A DNA stretch of 33,993 nucleotides, taken from positions 1 to 33,993 of the forward strand of contig JAJDNV010000141.1 of NCBI GenBank assembly GCA_022340545.1, read 5' to 3'. Below, in pieces: positions 10,234 to 19,621 of the stretch; position 1 is the stretch's first letter, and each line of letters starts with the position of its first letter. Under the pieces are notes generated by a model. The model made no database searches. It saw only the letters and a program-made list of their open reading frames with translations, and had not been told where the DNA came from. A program made the position numbers and the translations under genes. Source of the stretch: Acidobacteriota bacterium. Lineage in GTDB: Bacteria > Acidobacteriota > Vicinamibacteria > Fen-336.

Positions 10234-12359
10234 TCGTACACCGTCAGGCTGGCCGGGGGAAGCGTGATCCGGCTCGGTGCCTCCGGCAGCGAGCTCTCCG
10301 CCAGAGTCGCCGGCGGCCCGCTGAATCGGCCCCATCCCGGACCGCCAGGCGGTGGTGTCTCCCTGGCCGGCGCGGTCAGCTGGAAGACCTTCGTGGGCCC
10401 GCTGGCCTGGACGCCGGACAGATGGAGATCGCACTCCTGCGGCGTCTCGGTGGGATTCACCACGGAGATGACCATCTTCCCGCGGTCGGACCGGACCGCC
10501 GCGAACACGTCGAGCGGATAGGTCGGGCTTCCGGAAGGGCGCGCCGAGGCGTCGATGCCGACGACTCCCTTCGTGGGACGCTGCGGAGAGTCGCCGTCCA
10601 CGGCGACCGGCAGCGCGCCGGCGAAGTGGTCGTGCAGCACCTTCATCACGAGGCCTTCCCGGCGGAGCCCGATCGCGTCCCCGAAGGAGTCGTTCGCCAG
10701 CCCGCGCATGCCTCCGGTCGCGACGGCGAGCCCTACCATGTCCGAATGGCGGAAGAACTCGTGGTACACGAGGGCGTTGGTCAGGGAATAGAGCATCGGG
10801 TGGCTGACGGGCGGCGGCCCACCCCCCAGGCCCCGGTTCCGGGGAGACCACTCGTCGAACGCGAAGCGGATGTCCTTGTCCTTCAGGTGGGGGAACCTCT
10901 TCAGGTACTCCTCCCACGCCTCGAACTTGAACTGCACCCGGTTCGACAGCCGCCGGACCTTGAGGGCGAGGGGCTCGTCGGACGCCACGAACTGCTCCCG
11001 GGCGGGGTCGATCACCAGGTTGGGGTAGCCGTAGAAGTGCTCGCCGAGGAAGTCGATGAAGTCGGCCGACGTCGCAAGCAGCGCCCCCGTCCAATCCTGG
11101 CTCGAGCCGAAGGCGAACGGCAGCGGCTCGCTCACCTCCTCGCGCTCGCTGAAGGTGCCCAGCTGCCGGTTCTCGATGTAGCACCAGGACGCCTCCTCGG
11201 GCGTAGCGCCCGAGGCGATCACCTTGACGGTCGGGTCGACCTCCCGCATGGCCCGGACGATCAGGTTGTGCTTCTCCGGGTACTGCCGGATGGACATGTG
11301 GCCCCACTGCCAGGGGCCGTACATCTCGTTGCCGACTCCCCAGATCTTCACACCGTAGGGCGCGGGATGACCGTTCGCCGCGCGCAGGCTGCCGAGCCGC
11401 GTCGTCGCGGCGCCGTTCACGTACTCGACCTCCTCGGCCGCCGAGTGGGCGTCGCCGAGGCCGGAGTTCACGGCCAGATAGGGCACGGCGCCGACGAGGC
11501 GGCAGAAGACCATGAAGTCGTCGATGCCCATGTCGTTCGATTCGAGACCGTGCCAGGCCAGCTCGCGCCGCGGCGGGCGCGTGTCGCGGTCACCGATCCC
11601 ATCCCGCCAGTCGTAGGCGGAGACGAAGTTGCCGCCGGGCCAGCGCGCGATCTCGATTCCCAGCTCCTTCAGCCAGTGGATCGTCGCGGCCTTGAAGCCC
11701 GAGACGTTGTCGGCCGGCATCAGGGAGGCGACCCCGACGTGGAACGAGCCGGTGCCGGTCCCGACGATCTCCAAGCGGCCGTCGCTGGTGTCGGCCCGGG
11801 CCACGAACTCCAGCGGGAACCTGGTGTATTCGGCGGCGAGCGTGGGGACGTCGATCGTCTGCCGGTCGCCCGGGCTCGGCCCCCAGACCAGGCTAACGCT
11901 CACCCGGGCCCCGGGGCTGCCGGCCAGCGCCACCCGCCCGGTGTAGGCCCGGCCGCCGCGCAGCGCGAGGCCCGACTGGCTCACGCCATGCGGCGTCGCC
12001 GCCTCGAGCCGGACGAGCGGGCTCCACTCGCCCACGTAGGCGTTCTCCCTGTCCATGATTACGAACGCGTCGGGGCCGACCGGCATCCATCGCCGTTGCG
12101 AGCGCCTTCGGCCAAAGCCGCCGGTCACGGCGGCGGGATCCGCCTGCGAGGTGACCCGATTGAAGAACTTCCGGTCGGACAGCATCTCGGCCCAGACACC
12201 GGTCGTGGCCGGCTCCATGAAGCCGCCGAACACCAGCGGCGTGACGGGCGGCCCCGTGCGATTGGCGTCGATGGTGGCCGCCACCGGCTCCGCCGCCGCC
12301 GTTGCCGCGAGGAGGGCCATCAGGGCGAACGACGCGATCCACTTTCCAGGGCGATGCAT
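10218..12359 (-). CDS. Divergent GH51-like alpha-L-arabinofuranosidase with N-terminal CBM4-like/beta-rich region, secreted
   Basis: Signal peptide MHRPGKWIASFALMALLAATAAA. Motifs PLVFGGFMEPATTGVWAEMLSDRKFFN, IARWPGGNFVSAYDWRDGIG, KIWGVGNEMYGPWQWGH and IRFAFDEWSPRNRGLGG. The ORF-track start at 12365 is a GTG; ATG at 12359 is preferred. Confidence 0.88.
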   Translation of the reverse strand: MHRPGKWIASFALMALLAATAAAEPVAATIDANRTGPPVTPLVFGGFMEPATTGVWAEMLSDRKFFNRVTSQADPAAVTGGFGRRRSQRRWMPVGPDAFVIMDRENAYVGEWSPLVRLEAATPHGVSQSGLALRGGRAYTGRVALAGSPGARVSVSLVWGPSPGDRQTIDVPTLAAEYTRFPLEFVARADTSDGRLEIVGTGTGSFHVGVASLMPADNVSGFKAATIHWLKELGIEIARWPGGNFVSAYDWRDGIGDRDTRPPRRELAWHGLESNDMGIDDFMVFCRLVGAVPYLAVNSGLGDAHSAAEEVEYVNGAATTRLGSLRAANGHPAPYGVKIWGVGNEMYGPWQWGHMSIRQYPEKHNLIVRAMREVDPTVKVIASGATPEEASWCYIENRQLGTFSEREEVSEPLPFAFGSSQDWTGALLATSADFIDFLGEHFYGYPNLVIDPAREQFVASDEPLALKVRRLSNRVQFKFEAWEEYLKRFPHLKDKDIRFAFDEWSPRNRGLGGGPPPVSHPMLYSLTNALVYHEFFRHSDMVGLAVATGGMRGLANDSFGDAIGLRREGLVMKVLHDHFAGALPVAVDGDSPQRPTKGVVGIDASARPSGSPTYPLDVFAAVRSDRGKMVISVVNPTETPQECDLHLSGVQASGPTKVFQLTAPARETPPPGGPGWGRFSGPPATLAESSLPEAPSRITLPPASLTVYEFDAK

Positions 12360-12405
12360 GTGCACTCTCCGTTTCAGCGAAATCCCTGCACGCGGGGTGG
12401 CACGG

Positions 12406-14973
12406 CTATTCGCCGAGCAGCTCCTGCGCGGCGTTCGCGAGGAAGATGTAGTCCGCCCCGATGCCGATCACATACTCGTTCTCGCCCCACAGGAAGGGCC
12501 AGTCGTCCATGTTCTCCGGGTAGTCGGGCTTCAGCACCAGCACCCCTGGAACGACGCCGCCCGCGATGAAGGAGAAGTCCGCGCGGTTGTTGCCGTAGGC
12601 CACATGCTTGGACCGGTTGCCGACGGCGGAGACGAACGAGTAGTTGTGCGCCGGGTGCGTTCCGAAGATGTAGTCCAGGCCGCGGGTGACGAGATCAACG
12701 CCCACGAGGTCCGGAAACGCCTTGTGCAGATGATAGTTCGTCGTCGCCCAGCGGATGACCTGCGAGTTGCCGGCCCAGCCGCCCGTGGTGATCGGCACGC
12801 CGTAGGGGTTCTCCTCGAGCATGCCGTCGAGCTCGACCCTGTACGTCTCGACGTAGGGCCGCAGCTTCGCCGCGTAGGCCGAATCCATGAGGGGAATCGC
12901 CCGCAGGGCGAGCGGGAGCACCCGGCCGGCGCTCCGCTCGAGGGCGGGCCAGACCAGCTCCTGGAACCGGTCGACGTACTCCTGCTCAGTGGTCGCGATC
13001 ATCAGCTGCATCACGGCCGTCAGCTCCGCGACCGGGCCGAACCTCGCCGCGAAGCCCGTTGGCGGCGGCGCGGGGCGGGCGCGCTCCTCGGCGTACGCCT
13101 TTGTCGCGAGGGCGAGGCAGTCGCTGGCCAGCGCGTCGTTGAAGCCACGCAGTGCCCGGCTGGCCGCGGCCAGTGCGCCGATCCCCGAGTAGTTCGAGAA
13201 CGGCGAATCGTTCGTGTAGACCCACCGGTCGTCGGGCGTGCCGCTCCTTCCTCCCTCGGACTCGTACGGCTTCAGCGACGGGTCGTAGATCAGGTTGTCG
13301 GTCTGCGTCGAGGCGTCGCCGAGGTGGTGGTACCGGTGCAGCTCGCCGTCGACGATGCCCCGCACCAGACGTCCGATCGAGCGGTACTGGGCCGCGATCT
13401 GCAGCGCGCCGTGCTCGATCTGCTGCAGCACGTCCGCCTTCCCGTCCGGCCGGTGGATGTCGACGAAGCGGAGGTCCTGGTCGACGAGGGTCTGGTCGCG
13501 CGCTGGCCGAAAGGTCTCCCAGATCGCCACCAGGCTCGAGACCGTCGCCGCGTGCGACCCGCCCTGGATATCGAAGTCACCGGCGTCGAACCAGCCGCCC
13601 ACCGCCAGGCCGGGGATCCGCTCGCCCGGCTCGTACGGGGTGTTGGTCGTGGCGCCCGTCCGGTAGCCGTCGAAGTGCTGCTCGTTGAGCGGCGCCTGCA
13701 CTGCGTCGTCCAGGTGCGGCGCGCCGTGCCAGACCCGGTAGGCCTCGTTCACGAACATGTGGTCCATCTGGACCGGGAAGAACACGTCGAGCGTCGGGTG
13801 CCAGACCCGGTCGTACACGTTCGTCGCGATCGGGAACGCGCCGGTCTTCTGTGTCCCGTACTGGATGAAGTACAGGCCCGGGTCCCTCACGGACGAGAAG
13901 TCGGCCACGGCGTAGTTGTAGCGGAGGTACTTGCCCCACGGGGTGACCTCAACCTCCTTCTTTTCGGCCTGCGTGCCGTCTGGGAGGATCTCGATCAGGG
14001 CGGCGGTGGCGAGCGGCGTGTCGTTCGCGTCCAGCTCGATGACCGCCCGCTTGGGCTGCGAGGGATGGTAGCCCACCTGGGAGAAGCCGATGACGGGCGT
14101 GCGCGTCCAGTTCGGGATCGTGTGCGGCTCGACGTGCCACTCGGCGGCCTTGCCGGCCGTCTTCGTCGCCAGGAGCGTGCGGACGATGAACCAGCCGTTC
14201 TGGGCGAGGTTGCGGCCGTCGAAAAGCTGCAGCTCACCCGACAGGGACCGGATCGCGACGGAACGCTCCGGGTCCTCGGGGGCCATGAGGATGGTGGTGC
14301 CGGTGGCGATCGGCTGCGCCTCGACATAGTCCTCGTGGCCGTGGAGATCGAACGTCGAGTGCCCCTCGAACTGCGGGATCTTCCTGCCGGAGGGAAGGGT
14401 CGTGGTCGGACCGGCCGGGTAGCGCGGGAAGATGCCGGGCGTGCCGTCGATCAGGTAGGTGCGCTCCCAGTAGCGCGACGGCCGGAACTCGAGGTTCAGT
14501 CCGGCCCGGCCTTCGAGCTGGGCGGGCAGGGGCTCGTCGAGGTAGACGGCGATCCGGAACCCGGCGCCGTCCGGGGTGACGACGAGGCGGGAGTCGAAGT
14601 CGAAGGCCTCGTAGCGCAGCGTCACCTCGATCGTGTTCGTCTGCGGATCGACCCTCCGATCCGCGACCTTCGGGATCTGGTCCCACTGCTCGGGCGTGGG
14701 GCTCAGGCGGACCGCTCCGCCGGTGGCGTTCCTCACTCCGTGGTGGATGATCTCGACGGCGGCCGTCTTCTCGTCGAAGAACATGCCGTTGTACTCGTTC
14801 GTGAAGACGAGAACGTTGAGGCCCCGCTTCTCGAAATACTGCTGGTCGTTGATCGTCAGCTGCTCCTGCTGGGCGAAGGCGCCCGCGGCGCACAAGGCGA
14901 GGACGATCGTGAGGGCTGAGACAGCCCAGGTGCTGGTCGGCAGTCCGCCGAAGTTGCTCTTGATCATCATCAT
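12406..14973 (-). CDS. Glycoside hydrolase family 9 (endoglucanase/exo-glucosaminidase-type) with N-terminal CelD_N/Ig-like domain, secreted
   Basis: VIGFSQVGYHPSQPKRAVIELD (CelD_N-like), GLAVGGWFDAGDFDIQGGSHAATVSSL (GH9 DAGD motif), HPAHNYSFVSAVGNRSKHVAYGNNRADFSFIAGGVVPGVLVLKPDYPENMDDWPFLWGENEYVIGI (GH9 C-terminal active-site region). Confidence 0.9.
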   Translation of the reverse strand: MMMIKSNFGGLPTSTWAVSALTIVLALCAAGAFAQQEQLTINDQQYFEKRGLNVLVFTNEYNGMFFDEKTAAVEIIHHGVRNATGGAVRLSPTPEQWDQIPKVADRRVDPQTNTIEVTLRYEAFDFDSRLVVTPDGAGFRIAVYLDEPLPAQLEGRAGLNLEFRPSRYWERTYLIDGTPGIFPRYPAGPTTTLPSGRKIPQFEGHSTFDLHGHEDYVEAQPIATGTTILMAPEDPERSVAIRSLSGELQLFDGRNLAQNGWFIVRTLLATKTAGKAAEWHVEPHTIPNWTRTPVIGFSQVGYHPSQPKRAVIELDANDTPLATAALIEILPDGTQAEKKEVEVTPWGKYLRYNYAVADFSSVRDPGLYFIQYGTQKTGAFPIATNVYDRVWHPTLDVFFPVQMDHMFVNEAYRVWHGAPHLDDAVQAPLNEQHFDGYRTGATTNTPYEPGERIPGLAVGGWFDAGDFDIQGGSHAATVSSLVAIWETFRPARDQTLVDQDLRFVDIHRPDGKADVLQQIEHGALQIAAQYRSIGRLVRGIVDGELHRYHHLGDASTQTDNLIYDPSLKPYESEGGRSGTPDDRWVYTNDSPFSNYSGIGALAAASRALRGFNDALASDCLALATKAYAEERARPAPPPTGFAARFGPVAELTAVMQLMIATTEQEYVDRFQELVWPALERSAGRVLPLALRAIPLMDSAYAAKLRPYVETYRVELDGMLEENPYGVPITTGGWAGNSQVIRWATTNYHLHKAFPDLVGVDLVTRGLDYIFGTHPAHNYSFVSAVGNRSKHVAYGNNRADFSFIAGGVVPGVLVLKPDYPENMDDWPFLWGENEYVIGIGADYIFLANAAQELLGE

Positions 14974-15028
14974 GTCCGTTCGTGAAAGAGTGTCGAACAC
15001 GGAATCCGGGGGTGGAGGCGAAGGCCCT

Positions 15029-15038
15029 CTCGCGCGAG
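15029..15038. promoter_or_regulatory. CTCGCGCGAG palindrome just downstream of the predicted GH9 promoter (operator-like)
   Basis: Perfect 10-bp palindrome nested in CCCTC-N6-GAGGG, between the -10-like element and the GH9 start. Confidence 0.3.
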
Positions 15039-15053
15039 GGCGATTCGACGTGG

Positions 15054-15059
15054 ATTATA
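15054..15059 (-). promoter_or_regulatory. Consensus -10 element TATAAT for the minus-strand GH9 gene
   Basis: The reverse complement of attata is TATAAT in the GH9/GH51 divergent intergenic region, about 80 nt upstream of the GH9 start. No good -35 was recognised. Confidence 0.4.
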
Positions 15060-15191
15060 GCCGCGTCGGAAGAAAGAGGGAGACGCAGGTGCGAGCCGGA
15101 CGCTTGAACAGGCCCTCTAGAGCGGGGTAGTCTCCAGCCGGCGTGGAGGGAACGACTGTCCTTTCGCCGAAGATCTAGAAGGGGGTCAGGA

Positions 15192-16793
15192 GTGTTCATT
15201 GTCTCCCGTGTTGGCAAGAAGGCGGTCATCGGCATCGGCGTCTGGGTGCTCGCGGTGACACCGGCCGTCGCCCAGGGCATCGACGCCCGCATCATCATCG
15301 ATGCCGATCAGCCCGGCCCGAGGATCAATCCGGATGTCTACGGCCAGTTCGTCGAACACCTGGGCCGAGGGGTGTACGAAGGCATCTGGGTGGGCGAGGA
15401 CTCTGCGATTCCAAACGTGCGCGGTATTCGCAGCGATGTCGTAGCCGCGCTGCGAAGGATTCGTGTGCCGGTGGTGCGCTGGCCCGGTGGCTGCTTTGCC
15501 GAGCGCTATCACTGGCGCGACGGCCTCGGGCCCCGCGACCGGAGGCCGCTCGGGGTGAACGCCGCGCGGGGCAATGAACCCGAGACCAATGCCTTCGGCT
15601 CGCACGAGTTCATGGACTTTCTCGAGCAGATCGGCGCGAAGGCGTTTCTATCCGTGAACGTCGCCAGCGGCTCACCGGGCGAAGCGCAGGCCTGGCTGCG
15701 ATATCTCACCGGACCCGCCACTTCCGGTCCTGGGCAGGAGCGCGCGCGCAACGGCCACCCGCAGCCCTACGAGATTGCCTTCGTCGGGATCGGCAACGAG
15801 ACCTGGGGCTGCGGTGGCAACATGACGGCCGAGTACTACTCGGACGTCTACCGTCGGTACGTCAGCGTGCTGGGGCGCTACGGGACACTCGTGGCCGCGG
15901 ACGCCAACTCCGACGACTACGCCTGGACCGAGACCCTGCTCAAGCGGGCACTCTACCGTCACGCCGTGGCGACACCGCTCGCCTACATCAGCCGACGCCC
16001 GCAGATCAGCATGATGGGTCTGCACTTCTACACCTTCGCGGGCAACGACTGGGGCAAGAAGAGCCGCGCCACCGGATTCAGCGAGACCGACTGGGCCCTC
16101 TCCCTCGAGCGCACCTCGAAGATGGACGAGCTCATCACGCGCCACGCCGCCATCCTCGACCGCTACGATCCGGAGGGGCGCATTGGCCTCTCCATCAACG
16201 AATGGGGCAGCTGGTGGGCCGCCGACGAGAACCGACCGTCCAATCTCTACCAGGTCGCCACCTTGCGCGACGCGGTGATCGCCGGGCTCACCCTCAACAT
16301 CTTCCAGAACCACGCCGAGCGCGTGCGCATGGCCAACATCGCACAGATGATCAACGTGCTGCAGGCGATGATCCTCACCCGTGGCGAGAAGATGATCGTG
16401 ACGCCGACCTATCACGTGTTCGACCTGTATCAGCCCCACCAGGGCGCCACACGGGTCCCCGCGCACGTGTCCGCGCCCGACTACTCCCATGGGGACGTGG
16501 AGCTGCCGTCGCTCAGCGCCTCCGCGTCGCGCCACGATCTCGGCACCCTCACGTTGTCGCTCGTGAATCTGGACCCCAACCGTGACGTGCGTGTCCGCGC
16601 CGACGTGCACGGGTTCGCCGCGCATGAGGCGGCCGGGCGCGTGGTCACCGCCGCCACCATGGACGCACACCCGGACTTCGACGCCCAGGACCCCCTGGTC
16701 CCGGTCGCTCTCGGCGGGGTCGTCGTCCAGGACGGTGCGGTGACGTTCACTGCGCCGGCGAAATCCGTCCTGGTGATCGAGCTCGGAGAGTAG
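15192..16793 (+). CDS. GH51 alpha-L-arabinofuranosidase, second classical paralogue, with signal peptide (GTG start)
   Basis: YGQFVEHLGRGVYEGIWVGEDSAIPNVRGIRSDVVAALRRIRVPVVRWPGGCFAERYHWRDGL is nearly collinear with the 2955-4571 product. FVGIGNETWGCGGNMTAEYY; LSINEWGSWW. Confidence 0.94.
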   Translation: MFIVSRVGKKAVIGIGVWVLAVTPAVAQGIDARIIIDADQPGPRINPDVYGQFVEHLGRGVYEGIWVGEDSAIPNVRGIRSDVVAALRRIRVPVVRWPGGCFAERYHWRDGLGPRDRRPLGVNAARGNEPETNAFGSHEFMDFLEQIGAKAFLSVNVASGSPGEAQAWLRYLTGPATSGPGQERARNGHPQPYEIAFVGIGNETWGCGGNMTAEYYSDVYRRYVSVLGRYGTLVAADANSDDYAWTETLLKRALYRHAVATPLAYISRRPQISMMGLHFYTFAGNDWGKKSRATGFSETDWALSLERTSKMDELITRHAAILDRYDPEGRIGLSINEWGSWWAADENRPSNLYQVATLRDAVIAGLTLNIFQNHAERVRMANIAQMINVLQAMILTRGEKMIVTPTYHVFDLYQPHQGATRVPAHVSAPDYSHGDVELPSLSASASRHDLGTLTLSLVNLDPNRDVRVRADVHGFAAHEAAGRVVTAATMDAHPDFDAQDPLVPVALGGVVVQDGAVTFTAPAKSVLVIELGE

Positions 16794-16813
16794 CCGGGCG
16801 AGTACAAGAAGCC

Positions 16814-19621
16814 ATGACCCGAAAGCGAGCACACGGCATTGAGCGACGTGATTTCCTGAAGCAGACGGGCCTTGCGGCGGGAGGCCTCCTCGGAGCGCCC
16901 GTCGCCAGAGCGGCGCGCCTCGGCGGGCCGAGGGCAGTGTCGATCGTCCTCGATACCACGCACGCGGTCGGTCCCACATCGCCCGCCCGCTGGGCCGCCG
17001 AGCACCTCGAGCAGAGCCTGCGGGCCCGAGGCATCGAGTCCCGACTCGTGCCTCACGTGGGAGACGCGCCCGCGCGAGACCTGGTGGTGCTCGCCGCCGA
17101 TCCCCTCCCGGCCGCCGGCGAGCCGGCGCCCGCCCCCGCCGACGAGTCGTTCACGATCGCGCAGGGCGACGTCGCCGGCCGCGACGCCGTCATCGTCCGG
17201 GCCCCGGACCCCCGCGGCCACGTGTACGCGCTGACCGAGCTGGCGGACCGCGTGGCCCTGTCGGACGACCCGGCCACGGCTCTGGCCAGCGTCGAGACGC
17301 GCGGCCGACCCGCGAACGCCATTCGCAGCTGCATGCGCCTGTTCTGCAGCGACGTCGAGGACAAGGCGTGGTTCCGCGACCGGGAGTTCTGGACCTCCTA
17401 TCTCTCGATGCTCGTCGCCCAGCGGTTCAATCGCTTCAATCTCTCATTCGGGCTCGGCTACGACTTCACGACGGGGATCCGGGACGCATACCTGCACTTC
17501 ACCTACCCCTTCCTGCTCGCGGTCCCGGGTTACGACGTGCGCGCGACGAACCTCCCCGACCGCGAGCGCGACGCCAACCTGGAGATGCTGCGTTTCATCA
17601 GCGACCAGGCGGCACGACGCGGCCTGCAGTTCCAGCTCGGGTTGTGGACGCACGCGTATGAGTGGACCGACAGCCCCGATGCCAACCACCGGATCGAAGG
17701 GCTCACGCCCGAAAGCCTGGGGCCGTACTGTCGTGACGCGCTGACGCTCCTCCTCGAAGAGTGCCCCAACATCGCCGGCCTGACGATCCGCACGCACGGC
17801 GAGAGCGGGATCGGCGAGGGCAGCTACGACCTGTGGCGGATGGTCTTCGAGGGCGCCCGGCGCTCGGGTCGACCGGTCGAGCTCGATCTGCACGCGAAGG
17901 GCATCGATCGGACGATGATCGACGTCGCGCTGCAGACGGGGCTGCCAGTGGTCATCTCCCCCAAGTTCTGGGCGGAGCACCTGGGCCTGCCCTATCACCA
18001 GGCCTGGATCCGTCCGACCGAGCTGCCGAAACGCGAACGAGGCGAGGGGCTCTTCGCCCGCAGCGCGGGGGCGCGCAGCTTCATGCGCTACGGCTACGGC
18101 GACCTGCTCGACGAGCAACGCCGCTACGGAATCCTCCACCGCATCTGGCCGGGCACTCAGCGAGTGCTGCTCTGGGGGGATCCCGAGCTCGCCGCCGCCT
18201 ACTCACGCAGCGCCGGCTTCTGCGGGACGCAGGGGGCGGAGCTCATGGAGCCGCTCTCGTTCAAGGGCCGCAAGGGTTCGGGGCGAGAAGGCCGGCGCAC
18301 CGGCTACGCGGAGGCGGGCCTGGTGACGCGACACGACTACGAGAAATACCTGTACACCTACCGGCTCTGGGGCCGGCTGCTCTACGACCCCGATGCCTAC
18401 GCCGAGTCCTGGCAGCGTCTCCTGCGTCGGCAGTACGGAGAGGCGGCGGCACCCGTAGAGGCGTCCCTCGCGGCCTCGAGCCGCATCCTTCCGCTGGTCA
18501 CGACCGCGCACACGCCCTCCGCCGCGAACAACCACTGGTGGCCGGAGATGGCCGTCCACATGTCGATCATCGACGCCTCGCATCCCGAGCCCTTCACGGA
18601 CACGCCCGTGCCGAAGAGGTTTGGGGCCGTGAGCCCACTCGACCCCCAGCTGTTCGCGTCGGTCGACGACTTTGCGCGCGAGCTCTCCGAGGGCGCTCCC
18701 AGCGGGCGCTACACGCCGGCCGAGGTGGCCGCCCGCCTCGACCGCCTCGCCGACGACGCGGCCTCTGGGCTGGGAGAGGCGCGCTCGCTGGCGGCCGATC
18801 CCGGCTCTCCGGAGCTGCGGCGCGTCTTCGTCGACGCGACGGCCCAGATCGAGCTGGGTCGCTTCTTCGCGGAGAAGCTGCGCGCGGCGTGCTTGTACGC
18901 CCTCTTCGAGCGGACACGAGATCAGCACCTGCTGGCGAGCGCGGTCGCGAGGTACTCCCGTGCGCGCGAGGTGTGGACGCGCATCGCAGACATCACGAGG
19001 GGTGTCTACGTCGACGACGTGACCTACGGCCCCGAGTGGTACCAGCGAGGCCACTGGGCCGACCGCCTGGATGCCCTCGAGCGCGACCGTGCCGCGATGG
19101 CATCGCTCCGGACGCCCGGGCCCCTCGCCGGCGCGGATGCGGAGCGCAGTCGGGCCTGGGAGAGGGCCGTGCTCGCCCCGGCCGAGCGACCCCGGCCGGC
19201 GGTCCGCCACGCGGTCCCAGAGGCGTTCGAGCGTGCCCGCCCGCTCGCCATCGAGCTGGAGGTGTCTGGCGCCGAAGCCGTCCGGCTTCGCTACCGACAC
19301 ACGAACCAGGCCGAGCCCTGGCCGACCGAGACGATGGTTCGCGAGGGTGGCGTCTGGCGAGCGACAATCCCGTCCGGCTACACGGATTCGGTGTTTCCGC
19401 TGCAGTACTACTTCGAGCTCGTCCTGGCCACGCCGGCCGCGGTCGTGCTCTGCCCCGGCTTCGACGCGAGCTGGGCGAACACACCCTACTGTGTCGTCCG
19501 TCAGCGCCCGCCGAGCGTCCGGTCGGTTGGGCCGGCGGACAACGGCCAGTCGGACAACGGCAGGCCGGGTGTCCGGGATCTCGCACTCACTCTATCCGCG
19601 CAGAAAGGACCTTCGCCATGA
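16814..19621 (+). CDS. Tat-exported putative glycosidase (alpha-glucuronidase/GH20-like N-domain plus TIM-barrel-like architecture), family uncertain
   Basis: 935 aa. Tat signal ERRDFLKQTGLAAGGLLGAPVARA. The N-terminal region resembles the small alpha/beta domain of GH20/GH67 enzymes (IVLDTTHAVGPTSPARWAAEHLEQSLRARG...GHVYALTELADRV). The central region contains EFWTSYLSMLVAQRFNRFNLSFG and IAGLTIRTHGESGIGEGSYDLWRMVF. Confidence 0.6.
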   Translation: MTRKRAHGIERRDFLKQTGLAAGGLLGAPVARAARLGGPRAVSIVLDTTHAVGPTSPARWAAEHLEQSLRARGIESRLVPHVGDAPARDLVVLAADPLPAAGEPAPAPADESFTIAQGDVAGRDAVIVRAPDPRGHVYALTELADRVALSDDPATALASVETRGRPANAIRSCMRLFCSDVEDKAWFRDREFWTSYLSMLVAQRFNRFNLSFGLGYDFTTGIRDAYLHFTYPFLLAVPGYDVRATNLPDRERDANLEMLRFISDQAARRGLQFQLGLWTHAYEWTDSPDANHRIEGLTPESLGPYCRDALTLLLEECPNIAGLTIRTHGESGIGEGSYDLWRMVFEGARRSGRPVELDLHAKGIDRTMIDVALQTGLPVVISPKFWAEHLGLPYHQAWIRPTELPKRERGEGLFARSAGARSFMRYGYGDLLDEQRRYGILHRIWPGTQRVLLWGDPELAAAYSRSAGFCGTQGAELMEPLSFKGRKGSGREGRRTGYAEAGLVTRHDYEKYLYTYRLWGRLLYDPDAYAESWQRLLRRQYGEAAAPVEASLAASSRILPLVTTAHTPSAANNHWWPEMAVHMSIIDASHPEPFTDTPVPKRFGAVSPLDPQLFASVDDFARELSEGAPSGRYTPAEVAARLDRLADDAASGLGEARSLAADPGSPELRRVFVDATAQIELGRFFAEKLRAACLYALFERTRDQHLLASAVARYSRAREVWTRIADITRGVYVDDVTYGPEWYQRGHWADRLDALERDRAAMASLRTPGPLAGADAERSRAWERAVLAPAERPRPAVRHAVPEAFERARPLAIELEVSGAEAVRLRYRHTNQAEPWPTETMVREGGVWRATIPSGYTDSVFPLQYYFELVLATPAAVVLCPGFDASWANTPYCVVRQRPPSVRSVGPADNGQSDNGRPGVRDLALTLSAQKGPSP

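Noticed and set aside
8428-10521. 697-aa plus-strand ORF overlapping the kinase
   Set aside because: It is out of frame with the kinase motifs, and its translation is Arg/Pro/Gly-rich noise.
10422-12569. 715-aa plus-strand ORF
   Set aside because: It is antisense to the minus-strand GH51 gene and has no domain signal.
12055-14919. 954-aa plus-strand ORF
   Set aside because: It is antisense to the GH9 and GH51 genes, which carry clear family motifs. Composition is typical of mirror-strand ORFs.
17761-19617. Upstream 619 codons of the 1182-aa plus-strand ORF (17761-21309)
   Set aside because: It overlaps the Tat-exported glycosidase in another frame. The sequence is Arg/Pro/Ala-rich low-information translation, and the real esterase starts at 19618 with a Tat leader. 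It is a high-GC spurious extension.
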